Origin: Thraustochytrium sp. TN22
Lineage: Eukaryota; Sar; Bigyra; Thraustochytrida; Thraustochytriidae
Direction of reading: 5' to 3'
Length of the DNA stretch: 64,000 nucleotides
Assembly (NCBI GenBank): GCA_013306675.1
Contig: JABLUY010000044.1
Location: forward strand, 1-64,000
A program made the translations under genes and the position numbers. The number at the start of each line of letters is the position of its first letter. Within the stretch, counting starts at the first letter, position 1. A model generated the notes under the pieces. It saw only the letters and a list, made by a program, of their open reading frames with translations. It had not been told where the DNA came from and made no database searches. Below are positions 45,758 through 55,508 of the stretch, piece after piece.

Positions 45758-48700
45758 ATGGAGGGCGGCGGCTGGGCTGACGAGTCGCTAGACGAAGAGA
45801 TGCTGCTGGCATCGCGCGCTGACGAGGCCGAGGCCGAGGCTGAGGCCGCCGCATCGCAGTCGCCAGCCTCTGCTGCAGGCGACGAGGAGGAGCTGGGCAA
45901 GGGCGAGGAGCTCATGCAGCCGCCGCCTGAGGCCTTCCCGACGCCACTGCCGCCGCCGACGACGATGACGCCTGGAGACACGCTCTCGGTCGCCTCACAC
46001 GTCGCTACCAAGGGCAGCGTCGCCTCCTCACGGCCCGGCTCCGTCGCCGCTGGATACACCACCGAGGACGACCTTCCCGCAGGAGCGCCCACGCCGCCAC
46101 CAGGAGCGCTCACGCCACCGCCAGGAGCGCCCACGCCGCCACCCATGGACACGGTCTCCGTGTCTTCGCGCATGGCCACCAAGGGTAGCGTCATCTCCTC
46201 GCGCCCGGGCTCCATTATTGCGGACGACTCGGCGGACGACGGCCTCCCCATCTCGACGCCCTCGCCCTCGCTGCTCTCCGCAGCCGGCCCGCATGACACA
46301 GTCTCGGTCTCTTCTCGCAGGGCCTCTAGAGGCAGCGTTGCATCCTCGCGGCCCGGGTCCGTCGATGTCTGCGATGAGATGGCGACGACGACGGGGAGCG
46401 AACCGCCCGCCCCGCTAGCACCGCCCACGCTGCTCAGCGCGCCGCACCTGGGCTTGGGCATTCAGGACACCGCGTCGGTATCCTCGCATGTCGCCACCAA
46501 GGGCAGCCTCGCCTCGTCGCGCCCCGGATCTATCATCGCTGACGATGACGCCACCGAGGGCGACCGCGAAGGCAGTGTCGGAGGCTGCGATGAGGATGGC
46601 GAGTACGGCAGCTCCTACTCAGACGCTGGCGCTGGCGCTGGCGCTAGTCCGGCTTTTAATTCCCTCGTCGTTGACGCCGATCAGGGCCCGCCCCGCTCGC
46701 TCGAAGTGCTGTCCCAGGCCGCCACCAAGGCCACCTCGGACGCTGGTGATCTCGAGTCGCTCGACGATCAACCAGACGTCGGAGAGGCGTTCGTCGCCGA
46801 ACAGGACGTCAGCGCCCCGTTTCTCTTTCGCGCCTCGTCGCGCCAGGCCGACGGCTCCGCCTCGCTCGCCGAACAGGACGATGGCGCCTCGTCGCTCTTT
46901 CACACCTCGTCGCACCAGGCCGACGGCTCCGCCTCGCTCGCCGCCCACTCCGACTTCGCCGAGCCTGACGACTTGCCTCCAGAGGCTACCTCGCCCGACC
47001 CGCAGGCCTTCGCGCCCATGCCGCCCAGGACCCCTCCCCAGGTCTCGGGGGTCGACGTACGCGCGACCAGTGACGATGATTTCGAGCACGACGACGGCCG
47101 TGACCCGGAGCTCACCTCGCTCGGCGCATCGCATGACCTGCTCTTGGAGGGCGAGGACATGGAGGATGACCCGGAGACGTCCGCGGACCCGGAGGCCGCC
47201 GGCGGCCTGCCAGCGCCCGCCGCCCTGCCTCCATCCGACACAGATGCCGACATTCCGCCCGAGCTCTCCAGCCTGCCGTCGCCCATCGCACAGGTCCCGT
47301 CCAACGCGCAGGATCACCCGCCCGTGTCTGACGCGAGCCACTTCTTCCAGTACGAGGATGCGGGCGCCGAGGTCGCCGCCAACTCAACACACGAGACCCC
47401 CCTTGCGCCGGACGGCTTTGCGGACGCCGCGGCGGCTGCCGGCCCGCCCTTGGATGCGCAGCTCTCGGCGGATAGCATGCCTCCGCCTTCCGACGCCCAA
47501 CTTTCCGGGCCGCCACGAGACGCGTCGGGCTTCTCGTCCTCACCTGGCAGGGCCGCCAGGCTTCACGGCGCCTACGCGCCGACGCCTGGACTCTACTCCG
47601 CGTCCTCCGAAGCGCCTCTATCGCAAACCGCGCCAACTTCGCGTCCCCCGGCTGCATCAGGCCCGCCGCCGCCCTTGGCTTCGTCACCCAACCGTGTCGC
47701 CACGCTCCACGGTGCCTACCCTCCGACCCCTGGGCTCGTCCCGACCTCGAACGCGCCAACTTCCTACGGAACAGTGGGCTCGCCGCCCTCCGCTACGGCT
47801 CCGCCCGCCGCGGCGTCGAGCTCGCCGCCCAGCATCATGAGCCCGCCTGAGGTCGCTGACACCGGCGAGCCCGAGAAGCAGTACGACGTCGCTGCGGAGG
47901 TGGACTTGGGTGCTGGCGGCGGTGGTCCGTCCGAACCAACCAGCGTTCTCTTTGGGCAGTCTGATGTTTCGCCACAGGGCGGCCTCTTCGACTTTGCGCC
48001 GGGGCTCCAAGGCTCGCAAGAGCCCGCCGCCTCTGGCCTCTTCGAGGTTGCACACTCAGGTACCGCCAGCAGCCCCTTTGACGGTCCCGCGGAGGCCACG
48101 TCTGGGCCCTCGGGCGAGGCACAAGCAGGGGCTTGGGGCTCTCCAGGGACGCAGGACGCCGCAGCTGGCGCGCAGATTTCCGTGGACGCCGGGCACGAGC
48201 ACGGAAGCATCCCGTCGGAGACGCAGTCAGATGACGCCGCTGGCCTTTTTGGCGGTGCCAGCGGCGGGGACGAGCACATGTTTCCCACTGACCAGCAGCC
48301 AGCCTTTGGCGAAGTTCAAGTGGCAGGCGCTGAGTTTGTCTCCTATGAAGATCAGCAGGGTTCTCAAGAAGCGAGCAGCGCCGCCGAGCTCTTTGGAGGA
48401 GCAAGCGAGGATTCGGGCAAGGCGTTTGGTTTCCAAGGTCAGCAAGACGCGCAGGAGAATACCACTGATGCTGGGGCTGGGGCTGGTGCCGGTGACCTTG
48501 CTAGTGACCTGGGTGGTGGTATCCCGATGCAGACGCAGAGCGGCATGTTTGACCAGCAGCCTCCGGACGCTGACAACACTTTCGACATTCAGCAGGAGGA
48601 GAGCCAGGCGCTCGACCTCCAGAATGAAAGCAGCGCTGCCGCACTTTTTGAAGGACGTGCCGAGACCGGTGTTCCGCAGGATGATGATGCCTTTGGCGAG

Positions 48701-51700
48701 GCGCCGGCTGAGGTTCAAAGCACGAGCAACGAACTGCCGCTTCAGGTCCAGAGTGATGCATTTGACGTACCTCCTGCAGAGGGGTCCCACCCAGAGGATC
48801 ATGGGGATGACAATACCGCCGGGCTCTTTGGGAGAGCGTCTCCGGCGCTAACTGAGGGTCAAACCACGAGCAACGAACTGCCGCCTCAGATGCAGAGCGA
48901 AGCGTTCGACGTACCACCTGCGGAAGGAATCACCCCAGAGGATCACGGGGCCCGCGACAGCGCCGGGCTCTTCGGCAGCGCGTCTCCGGCGGCGGCTGAG
49001 GGCCAAACCACGAGCAACGAACTGCCGCCTCAGATGCAGAGCGAAGCGTTCGACGTGCCACCTGCGGAAGGAATCACCCCAGAGGATCACGGGGCCCGCG
49101 ACAGCGCCGGGCTCTTCGGCAGCGCGTCTCCGGCGGCGGCTGAGGGCCAAACCACGAGCAACGAACTGCCACCCCCTCAGGTGCAGAGCGATTCGTTTGA
49201 CGTACCCCCCGCAGAGGGGTCCGCTCCAGATGATCAGGGGGGCGCCGACACCACCGAGCTCTTCGGGAACGCATCTCCCTCGCAGGACGTTCTTACGCAC
49301 GATGACCAGGGTCAGGGTCCGGCTTTTGGCGATGGACAAAGCCCGAGTGGCCTTTTCGGTGGCGCTAGCACCGCAGAGGACGAGAACTGGCAGCAGCAGA
49401 CTAGCCTCGCGTCGCCGTCGCAGTCACCTACAGTGTCGCAGTCGCCTCCCGCAGTGCAGTCGCCGGATGTGTCGGGGTCGCCCGCCGCGTCGCAGTCACC
49501 TGTTCCAGCTCACAGTATCTTGCAGCACGAAGGTCGCGAGCAGCCGCAGCAGGAGCATCAGCAAGAAGAAGGAAAAGAGAGCGGCGTTCTCTTTGTGCAA
49601 ACCTCAGAGGAGGGACAGACGCATTGGCAGGGGGGCGAGGCGAACGAGCCATCTTCGGTGGCGTCTGCTGGCGGCTTGTTCGCGAGCCCGGTGGACCGCG
49701 TGCGCAACGAGGACAAGGCGCGGGCACCCGGGACGCCTGGGACGCCGCCCTCCGACGCTCTCTTTGGAGGCGCGGGCGGGCCAGAGCCATTTTCAAGCCG
49801 CTCGCCTGAGGAGGGCGGCGGCGACCTGTTTGGCTCGGGCTCGGGCTCGGGCTCCGGTGACGGCCTCTTTGACCGCAGCCCAACGAAGTCTCGGCCGCAG
49901 GATCAGTTTGGGTCGTCTTCTGATGCGGATCCGTTCTCTCAGCCGCCGCAACAGTACATGCAGGCGCCCGCGTACCAGCAGCCGCAACAGCAACCGCATT
50001 CCGGATACTACCAGGACTACCCTCTGCGGCGGCAGCAGCAGCAGCAGCAGCAACAGGATCAGCAGTACTACCAGCAGGAGCAGAGCGCGTACGACTCGTA
50101 TGGATACACCGCGGGCAGTGACGAGGGCGTTTCGCGGCGTGACTCGATCCAGTCCGTTCAGTCACTCGGATCAGGCACGTACTCACAGCACGGGGGGTCC
50201 ATGGACGCGAACACGTCCATGCACGGCGCGCTGCCACATCAAATGGCGCGCCGCGAGTCGAGCGCGTCGGCGCGGTCGCACATGAGCCAGCACATGGCTT
50301 TCCCGCAGCATAGCATGGGTCCTCCGCCACTGCAGCAGCTGCAACAGCAGCAGAACAACGACGACATGTATGGGAAGCATGGCTCGGACATGTACTCGCA
50401 GCCATCGAACGGGATGATCTCGCAAGATATGCAGCAGGGCGAGGAGGCGATGAGCTACGCGATGGATGCTGGGGCTTGGGACGGCGCAGGCGACTACGCA
50501 TCGCAGCAACAAATGGCGATGCAGGGCCAGCAGCAGGGCGAGGGCGCCCCGATGTCGCCGGGCAATGAGTTCAGTTTGGACTTCCAGCAACCGGACCCAG
50601 CAATGACGGAGGAGACAATGCAGGTGCCGCAACCGCCGCAGCCAGAGCTGCAGCCAGAGCTACTCGCGGGCACGGTAGTGGCACCACGGCGCATGAGCGT
50701 GTCGTCGAGCCACAGCGGCGTGGGCCCAAAGCCGCTGTCCATGCCGGATAACCCGGTGGTTGGCTTCGGCGATATTCATAGGCAGGATGGCCGGCGGCCA
50801 CACGCGGTCGCAACGTTTGGCTTTGGCGGCCGCCTCGTGACCATGTTCCCCGTGCGCCGGCGCAAGCTCGGTTCTTTCTCGGACCAAGGCGGCGCAGCGC
50901 GGCCGAGCGGCAGTGACCCAGCTGGCCCGCTCGAGAGCAAGCTGCGTCAGGGTCACGTGCAGCTCTTTAGCGTGGCGGACCTGGCCGGTTCTAGCCGCCA
51001 TGTCGACCGACAGCTCGCCTTTCCGGGCCCGCTCGTCTCGCCGGCACCCGGTTCGCCCCCGGTTAATCACGCCAAGGTGGCAGCCTTTTTGCAGGACGAG
51101 GTGCAGCGCCAGGCGGAGCGCGGAAGCACTGGCTTCGTGGGCAAGCTCCTATGGCAGGTGGTCCAGCTGTTCCTACGCGGCGAAGGCGACCTGCAGTCCA
51201 AGGAGGTGCTCCCGGAGCTGCTTGCCGTGCTTCGTGCCCCGAGTGGCGAAGACGCCAGTCAGGCGCCGACGCCAGCGCCGCCGTCGCCCACACCTTCGTC
51301 CTCGCCTTCGCCGAACGCGGCGGGTGAAGAGAGCGAGACGGGTGCGGCGGCGGCGGCTGCAGGGCAAGACTCGCTGTCTCGCGGTGAGCTGGCTACTCTT
51401 GCGAGCAGCAAGAGTGCCGGCTTCAAAGTGGGCAGCTCCCTCGGCGAGGAGGCGGCGCAAGCCGCCATGGCGGACATCGAGGCGATGCTCGAGGCCGGTG
51501 ACCGGGAGGGCGCTGTGGTGCGCGCCGTAGAGAGCGAGCTGTGGGCACAGGCACTCATCATCAGTAACTTCGTAAGCGTGGCGGCCTACCGGCGCGTCGT
51601 GGAGCGCTTCGTGCACGCGACGATGCCGCCGACCTCGCAGTCGCACGCGCTCTTCATGCTCTTCGCAGGTCTTGGCGAGAAGGTCCTTGAGACGCCCGTG

Positions 51701-53515
51701 GATGGCGACGGTACCGCGGCCGGCCCGTCGCTGCGCGAATCGTGGCGACGCACGCTGAGCGCCATCCTGGCGAACCGCACGCCCGGCGACACGGAGGTCA
51801 TCACTGCACTGGGCGACCGGCTGTGGTCGGAACTGGACGACGCGGTCGCCGCGCACGTGTGCTACCTTGCCGCGGGCGTCCCGCTGAACTCGACGAGCAA
51901 CTCGCGTATGATCCTGGTGGGTGGTAATCACCGCTCGTGCGAGTCGCACCGCGTCTTTGTGACGCCGGACACCATCGAGCGCACGGAGCTCTACCTGTTC
52001 GGGTTGACGCAGCGCAACATGAACTACCGTTTCGACGGCTTCCACCCATACCGACTCGTGTACGCCATGTGGCTGGCCGATTTGGGCGCAGTGCGTGAGG
52101 CCTATGCATGGGTGCGATCGATCCAGGAGGTCATCAAGGCGCGCTCGCCCAGCAAGCGGTCCTCTTCGTCCTCGAGCGTCGGCGGCAGCCCGCGCCGCTC
52201 AGGCCCGTTCCCGAACGCCTTCCAGCGACAACTCAAGATCTTCGCGGACCGCCTCATGATGTGCGAGGCTGCCAAGCTCGGCATCGCCGCGCCGGCACAG
52301 AGCAGCGAGGACTCGGGCTGGATTCCGCTGCGGCTTTCGTCTCTTTGGAAGCGCAACTCGGCGTCCAACGCGCCCAAGCTGGCCGCCCCGCCCTCCACTC
52401 CCCAACAACACCAGGGCCCCCAGCCCTCATCCGTGCCCCCCGCGCCTATGATGATGTTGGGGGCGCAGGCATCGCAGCCGCCGTCCCAAGGTCCGGATCA
52501 GTCGCAATCGTCTTCGCAGCCGCCCTCGCAGCCTTTCGGTCAGCACCAGAGGACCCGCGAGAACCACGGCTTTCCCGGTCCGAGCCAAGGCGACGCAGGC
52601 CCGCCGCCGCCTACGCCCATGCCCACACTGACGTCTGCGGAGCCGAGCCGGCCGCCCCTTCACCCCGGGACGGGCCGGCCAGGTGCGGACGACAGTGGCG
52701 GCGACGGCGGCGAGCGCTCGGGGACCAAGTCGCCGAGCAAGGCGGAGGACGAGGGCGGCGAGGACGACAAGTCCAAGGGTCAGCAGAATAGCAGCTGGGG
52801 CTTTCGGTCGCTGATTCAGAAGGTGATGCCCAAGAGCAACGTGAAGCGCGGCACCACCGGCAACAAACTGGACGCGTATTACGACGAGAAGCTCAAGCGC
52901 TGGGTCTTCCCTGGCGACGACCCGAACGCCGGACCGGCGGCGCCCGAGGCGCCCCCCAAAATGGAGGACTTGCGGCCGTCCAGCGCGCCGGCGAGCGGAG
53001 ACGCGCCGGGCGGTGGCGGCGGAGGCCCTGGCGGGCCTCCAGGAGGCCCGCCGCAGTACAATGCGGGTGCGGGCTTTCGACGAGGCAACACGCGGTCACG
53101 CTACGTGGACAGTTTCGCGCAGAGCGGCTACGCCGCGGACGCGCCGCGGCCCGACACGGCGCCGGGCAACAGCGGCGCGCCGCCTCCCATGTCGATGCTC
53201 ATGCCACCGGGCGCCATGGCGCCGCCCGGCGCCAACCCGATGATGCCCCCTCCCATGATGATGGGCGGCCCCATGAGGCCTCCTGGTGGCGCTGGTGGCG
53301 CTGGTGGTGGCGCCGGTTCTGGCGGCGCGCCGCCGGCATTCAAGGTGTTCAAGCCACCTCCTGTTCCGAGTTCTCCGGCTCCTGCGCCCGAGCCAGGCTC
53401 CGCCGAACGCGAGGGCGGTCTCGACAATGTGTCTCATCACGGCGCCGAGGGCGACGGCCACTCCGACATTGCCGGACCGGAGACGACGAGCCCACCGCCC
53501 GCCGCTGCTCACTAG
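45758..53515 (+). CDS. SEC16: Sec16, COPII coat assembly scaffold at ER exit sites
   Basis: ATG at 45758, 2585 aa, single exon. The first 1650 residues are low complexity: early (T/R)-x-GSVASSRPGS motifs repeated four or five times, then many GLFG-like units. A four-copy 48-aa repeat lies at about 985-1165 and a Gln-rich stretch near 1400-1460. The Sec16 central conserved domain follows, recognised by AVATFGFGGRLVTMFP (about 1683) and the helical ACE1 element (about 1750-2110; VGKLLWQVVQLFL, AVESELWAQALIIS, FHPYRLVYAMWLADLG). The Pro/Gly/Met-rich C-terminus, with NKLDAYYDEKLKRWVFPG, is the region that binds Sec23 in other species. Sec16 organises Sec13/31 and Sar1 at ER exit sites. The length is at the upper end for the family. 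Confidence 0.95.
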   Translation: MEGGGWADESLDEEMLLASRADEAEAEAEAAASQSPASAAGDEEELGKGEELMQPPPEAFPTPLPPPTTMTPGDTLSVASHVATKGSVASSRPGSVAAGYTTEDDLPAGAPTPPPGALTPPPGAPTPPPMDTVSVSSRMATKGSVISSRPGSIIADDSADDGLPISTPSPSLLSAAGPHDTVSVSSRRASRGSVASSRPGSVDVCDEMATTTGSEPPAPLAPPTLLSAPHLGLGIQDTASVSSHVATKGSLASSRPGSIIADDDATEGDREGSVGGCDEDGEYGSSYSDAGAGAGASPAFNSLVVDADQGPPRSLEVLSQAATKATSDAGDLESLDDQPDVGEAFVAEQDVSAPFLFRASSRQADGSASLAEQDDGASSLFHTSSHQADGSASLAAHSDFAEPDDLPPEATSPDPQAFAPMPPRTPPQVSGVDVRATSDDDFEHDDGRDPELTSLGASHDLLLEGEDMEDDPETSADPEAAGGLPAPAALPPSDTDADIPPELSSLPSPIAQVPSNAQDHPPVSDASHFFQYEDAGAEVAANSTHETPLAPDGFADAAAAAGPPLDAQLSADSMPPPSDAQLSGPPRDASGFSSSPGRAARLHGAYAPTPGLYSASSEAPLSQTAPTSRPPAASGPPPPLASSPNRVATLHGAYPPTPGLVPTSNAPTSYGTVGSPPSATAPPAAASSSPPSIMSPPEVADTGEPEKQYDVAAEVDLGAGGGGPSEPTSVLFGQSDVSPQGGLFDFAPGLQGSQEPAASGLFEVAHSGTASSPFDGPAEATSGPSGEAQAGAWGSPGTQDAAAGAQISVDAGHEHGSIPSETQSDDAAGLFGGASGGDEHMFPTDQQPAFGEVQVAGAEFVSYEDQQGSQEASSAAELFGGASEDSGKAFGFQGQQDAQENTTDAGAGAGAGDLASDLGGGIPMQTQSGMFDQQPPDADNTFDIQQEESQALDLQNESSAAALFEGRAETGVPQDDDAFGEAPAEVQSTSNELPLQVQSDAFDVPPAEGSHPEDHGDDNTAGLFGRASPALTEGQTTSNELPPQMQSEAFDVPPAEGITPEDHGARDSAGLFGSASPAAAEGQTTSNELPPQMQSEAFDVPPAEGITPEDHGARDSAGLFGSASPAAAEGQTTSNELPPPQVQSDSFDVPPAEGSAPDDQGGADTTELFGNASPSQDVLTHDDQGQGPAFGDGQSPSGLFGGASTAEDENWQQQTSLASPSQSPTVSQSPPAVQSPDVSGSPAASQSPVPAHSILQHEGREQPQQEHQQEEGKESGVLFVQTSEEGQTHWQGGEANEPSSVASAGGLFASPVDRVRNEDKARAPGTPGTPPSDALFGGAGGPEPFSSRSPEEGGGDLFGSGSGSGSGDGLFDRSPTKSRPQDQFGSSSDADPFSQPPQQYMQAPAYQQPQQQPHSGYYQDYPLRRQQQQQQQQDQQYYQQEQSAYDSYGYTAGSDEGVSRRDSIQSVQSLGSGTYSQHGGSMDANTSMHGALPHQMARRESSASARSHMSQHMAFPQHSMGPPPLQQLQQQQNNDDMYGKHGSDMYSQPSNGMISQDMQQGEEAMSYAMDAGAWDGAGDYASQQQMAMQGQQQGEGAPMSPGNEFSLDFQQPDPAMTEETMQVPQPPQPELQPELLAGTVVAPRRMSVSSSHSGVGPKPLSMPDNPVVGFGDIHRQDGRRPHAVATFGFGGRLVTMFPVRRRKLGSFSDQGGAARPSGSDPAGPLESKLRQGHVQLFSVADLAGSSRHVDRQLAFPGPLVSPAPGSPPVNHAKVAAFLQDEVQRQAERGSTGFVGKLLWQVVQLFLRGEGDLQSKEVLPELLAVLRAPSGEDASQAPTPAPPSPTPSSSPSPNAAGEESETGAAAAAAGQDSLSRGELATLASSKSAGFKVGSSLGEEAAQAAMADIEAMLEAGDREGAVVRAVESELWAQALIISNFVSVAAYRRVVERFVHATMPPTSQSHALFMLFAGLGEKVLETPVDGDGTAAGPSLRESWRRTLSAILANRTPGDTEVITALGDRLWSELDDAVAAHVCYLAAGVPLNSTSNSRMILVGGNHRSCESHRVFVTPDTIERTELYLFGLTQRNMNYRFDGFHPYRLVYAMWLADLGAVREAYAWVRSIQEVIKARSPSKRSSSSSSVGGSPRRSGPFPNAFQRQLKIFADRLMMCEAAKLGIAAPAQSSEDSGWIPLRLSSLWKRNSASNAPKLAAPPSTPQQHQGPQPSSVPPAPMMMLGAQASQPPSQGPDQSQSSSQPPSQPFGQHQRTRENHGFPGPSQGDAGPPPPTPMPTLTSAEPSRPPLHPGTGRPGADDSGGDGGERSGTKSPSKAEDEGGEDDKSKGQQNSSWGFRSLIQKVMPKSNVKRGTTGNKLDAYYDEKLKRWVFPGDDPNAGPAAPEAPPKMEDLRPSSAPASGDAPGGGGGGPGGPPGGPPQYNAGAGFRRGNTRSRYVDSFAQSGYAADAPRPDTAPGNSGAPPPMSMLMPPGAMAPPGANPMMPPPMMMGGPMRPPGGAGGAGGGAGSGGAPPAFKVFKPPPVPSSPAPAPEPGSAEREGGLDNVSHHGAEGDGHSDIAGPETTSPPPAAAH
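48718..49270 (+). repeat. Four-copy 144-bp coding tandem repeat in SEC16
   Basis: Each unit encodes TTSNELPPQMQSEAFDVPPA plus EG-(I/S)-x-PEDHG and (A/T)(G/E)LFG-x-ASPA. Units two and three are almost identical at DNA level (about 48862-49005 and 49006-49149); units one and four are diverged. Recent unequal exchange or slippage is implied. Confidence 0.9.
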
Positions 53516-53982
53516 AGAGCCCGAGTCGTAGAAGAAGAGTAGCTAGCAAGAAGAATGCCAGAAGACGAATTCGTCCTTGGATGGCCTCTCGCGTGGAAGG
53601 CTGTTGCACGTGTACGCACGCAGTGCCACGCACACATGCGATGCTGCGCAAGTCACGATTGCGAGCCAGCGAGAGCGCGTGAGAGCACATTTGCCGTGAA
53701 GCGCGAGCTTAGCGAGCTTGGCGGCCACGTTGCAGTGGTGCTGCTCTGCAAGTACACGTGGATGTCTACATTAGAGGATTGAGACGCGTGCAGAGCGAAG
53801 ACCCGCTCACGGCGGCGGCGCAGCAGGCCAAACGGGGGGACGGACGCCTTGCTTGGCGGCGCAGCATGCAGACCAAAGCCCGAGCACGCACAGGTGCTGC
53901 GGCTCTGCGCCGGCGCGGTGGCCAAAGCGAGTCGCCCTGAGGTCCACTCCGTTCCGAGGTTGGCTGTCCTCAAGCGACAGCG
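53516..53982. other. Spacer from SEC16 to first YDF-DH gene
   Basis: 467 bp. From about 53545 it belongs to the duplicated 1.5-kb unit. It holds a 75-codon ORF (53555-53782) whose start codon is not kept in the second copy, so it is probably not a gene. Confidence 0.5.
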
Positions 53983-55084
53983 ATGAGGACTCGGACAACG
54001 AGGCCCGTGTTCGTGCCGGACGCAACGCTCGTGGAGGCGGCTCTAAGGACCACGTGGCATGCTGTTCAAGTGAAGCCCCTATCCGCCGTGCTGCATCTCC
54101 GCAGTCTGGTCATTGTTCTGTTCGCGACGGTGAGTTCGCAACAAGAAAAGGAGAACCATGTCTCCATGAGGCCCTTCGTTTACGTCAGTTCGCTCACTCA
54201 CTGGCTTGCTGACTCAGCGACGGGCTACGCTTGGTACGCTCTTTCACCTTACGACTCTCATGTTGTGCTTCGCTCTCATCTTTTTCGTGCACTGGGTCGC
54301 CCCGCTCAAACGGGTGGGAAACGGTGTTGCCGAGCCCCTCTACCTCTTCTCGCGTGTGATCACCGCAAAGCTCCTCTTTGACCAGAAAGTGCTTACTGAA
54401 ATGAGTGGCGCCGGTAGTTTGACAGGTCTGATCGCATCCCTGTACTTTTGGGAGGGAATTGCAGAGGCAACGCTCCTGGGCCTGTCGCTGAGCCGCACCA
54501 AGCCGTATAGGCACGAACAGCTCCTTGTCGATCGTCTGACTGTGGAGCCCGAGAGGGAACTCAGCTTCGAGCATACGCCGAAGACCTACGACTTCGCGGA
54601 TCATATCGGAACCACCTTTTGCTTCGGAAGCACCGTCCTCATCTTTTTCACCGTTTCGGTAAACTTCGTTCTCTCGCAATGGAAGCGCCGCTTCAGAGGC
54701 ACCCTATGGTGATTCTCGAGTGCAGGATCGTGCTCTGGGTGCCGGCAAATCTCGCGGGCATTTCGAGTTGATTTTGTTGCATTTTATTCCCATGGAGGTT
54801 TGCTCAGGTCATCATCTGGGTGATGATGATGGCTTGACCTTTGCCTTGCGAGGACGCCTCAAGCGAGCACTGAACTGACCGTGGCTTCAAACGCAGGCTC
54901 GTGCGCGGCTGCACGTTGCGGTCATGCCAGGAACTTTCTCCTACCGTGGCACGTATCGGCAAGCTCGAAGCGCGGATACGATCGCACGCGTCCTACACGC
55001 ACCAAGGCGATATTATCTTAGACGCCACCAGGCCGGTGAGCCAGAATGGGCTCATGGCGAGCTCATCTCGTCGTAAGTTGGGTG
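53545..55084. repeat. Tandem segmental duplication, unit 1
   Basis: About 1.54 kb from GCAAGAAGAA(T/C)GCCAGAAGA to TCGTCGTAAGTTGGGT. It is repeated directly downstream at about 55090-56618 with high identity over promoter, both exons, intron and 3' flank. Each unit contains one complete gene. Confidence 0.92.
53983..54712 (+). CDS. YDF-DH membrane protein, paralogue 1, two exons
   Basis: Exons 53983-54129 and 54218-54712, giving 213 aa. The 88-nt intron has a GTGAGT donor and a CTGACTCAG acceptor and lies in phase 0. Exon 1 ends with VLHLRSLVIVLFAT. Exon 2 starts RRATLGTLFHL and holds about four hydrophobic segments (LTTLMLCFALIFFVHWV, EPLYLFSRVITAKLLF, SLTGLIASLYFWEGIAEATL, STVLIFFTVSVNFVL). 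The family hallmarks are GLIASLYFWEGIAEA, the basic-rich KPYRHEQLL(V/L)DR loop, and YDFADHI before the last segment. No known family was recognised; it is a small polytopic membrane protein of unknown role. Three paralogues follow downstream on the same strand. Confidence 0.78.
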
Positions 55085-55508
55085 GTACCAGCAAGAAGAA
55101 CGCCAGAAGAAGAATTTGTCCTCGGATGGCCTCCCGCGTGGAAGGCTCTTGCACGTGCACACATGCGATCCTGCGCAAGTCACGATTGCGAGCCACCGAG
55201 AGCGCGTGAGAGCACATTTGCCGTGAAGCGCGAGCTTGGCGAGCTTGGCGGCCACGTTGCAGTGGTCGTGCTCTGCAAGTACACGTGGATGTCTACATTA
55301 GAAGTTTGAGACGCGTGCAGCGAGGACCCGCTCACGGCGGCGGCGCAGCAGGCCAAGCGGGGGGACGGACGCCTTGCTTGGCGGCGCAGCATGCAGACCA
55401 AAGCCCGAGCACGCACAGGTGCTGCGGCTCTGCGCCGGCGCGGTGGCCAAAGCGAGTCGCCGTGAGGTCCACCTCCGTTCCGACGTTGGCTGTCCTCAAG
55501 CGACAGCG
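54713..55508. other. Spacer between paralogues 1 and 2
   Basis: 796 bp, non-coding, made of the 3' flank of unit 1 and the promoter of unit 2. It has its counterpart 3' of paralogue 2. It includes a short palindromic ATCATC...GATGATGATGG stretch near 54808-54832. No gene is seen. Confidence 0.5.

Noticed and set aside
53555-53782. 75-codon ORF upstream of YDF-DH paralogue 1, with similar frame near 55105-55309
   Set aside because: The similarity is explained by the segmental duplication. The ATG of copy 1 is ACG in copy 2, and substitutions are not biased to synonymous sites.
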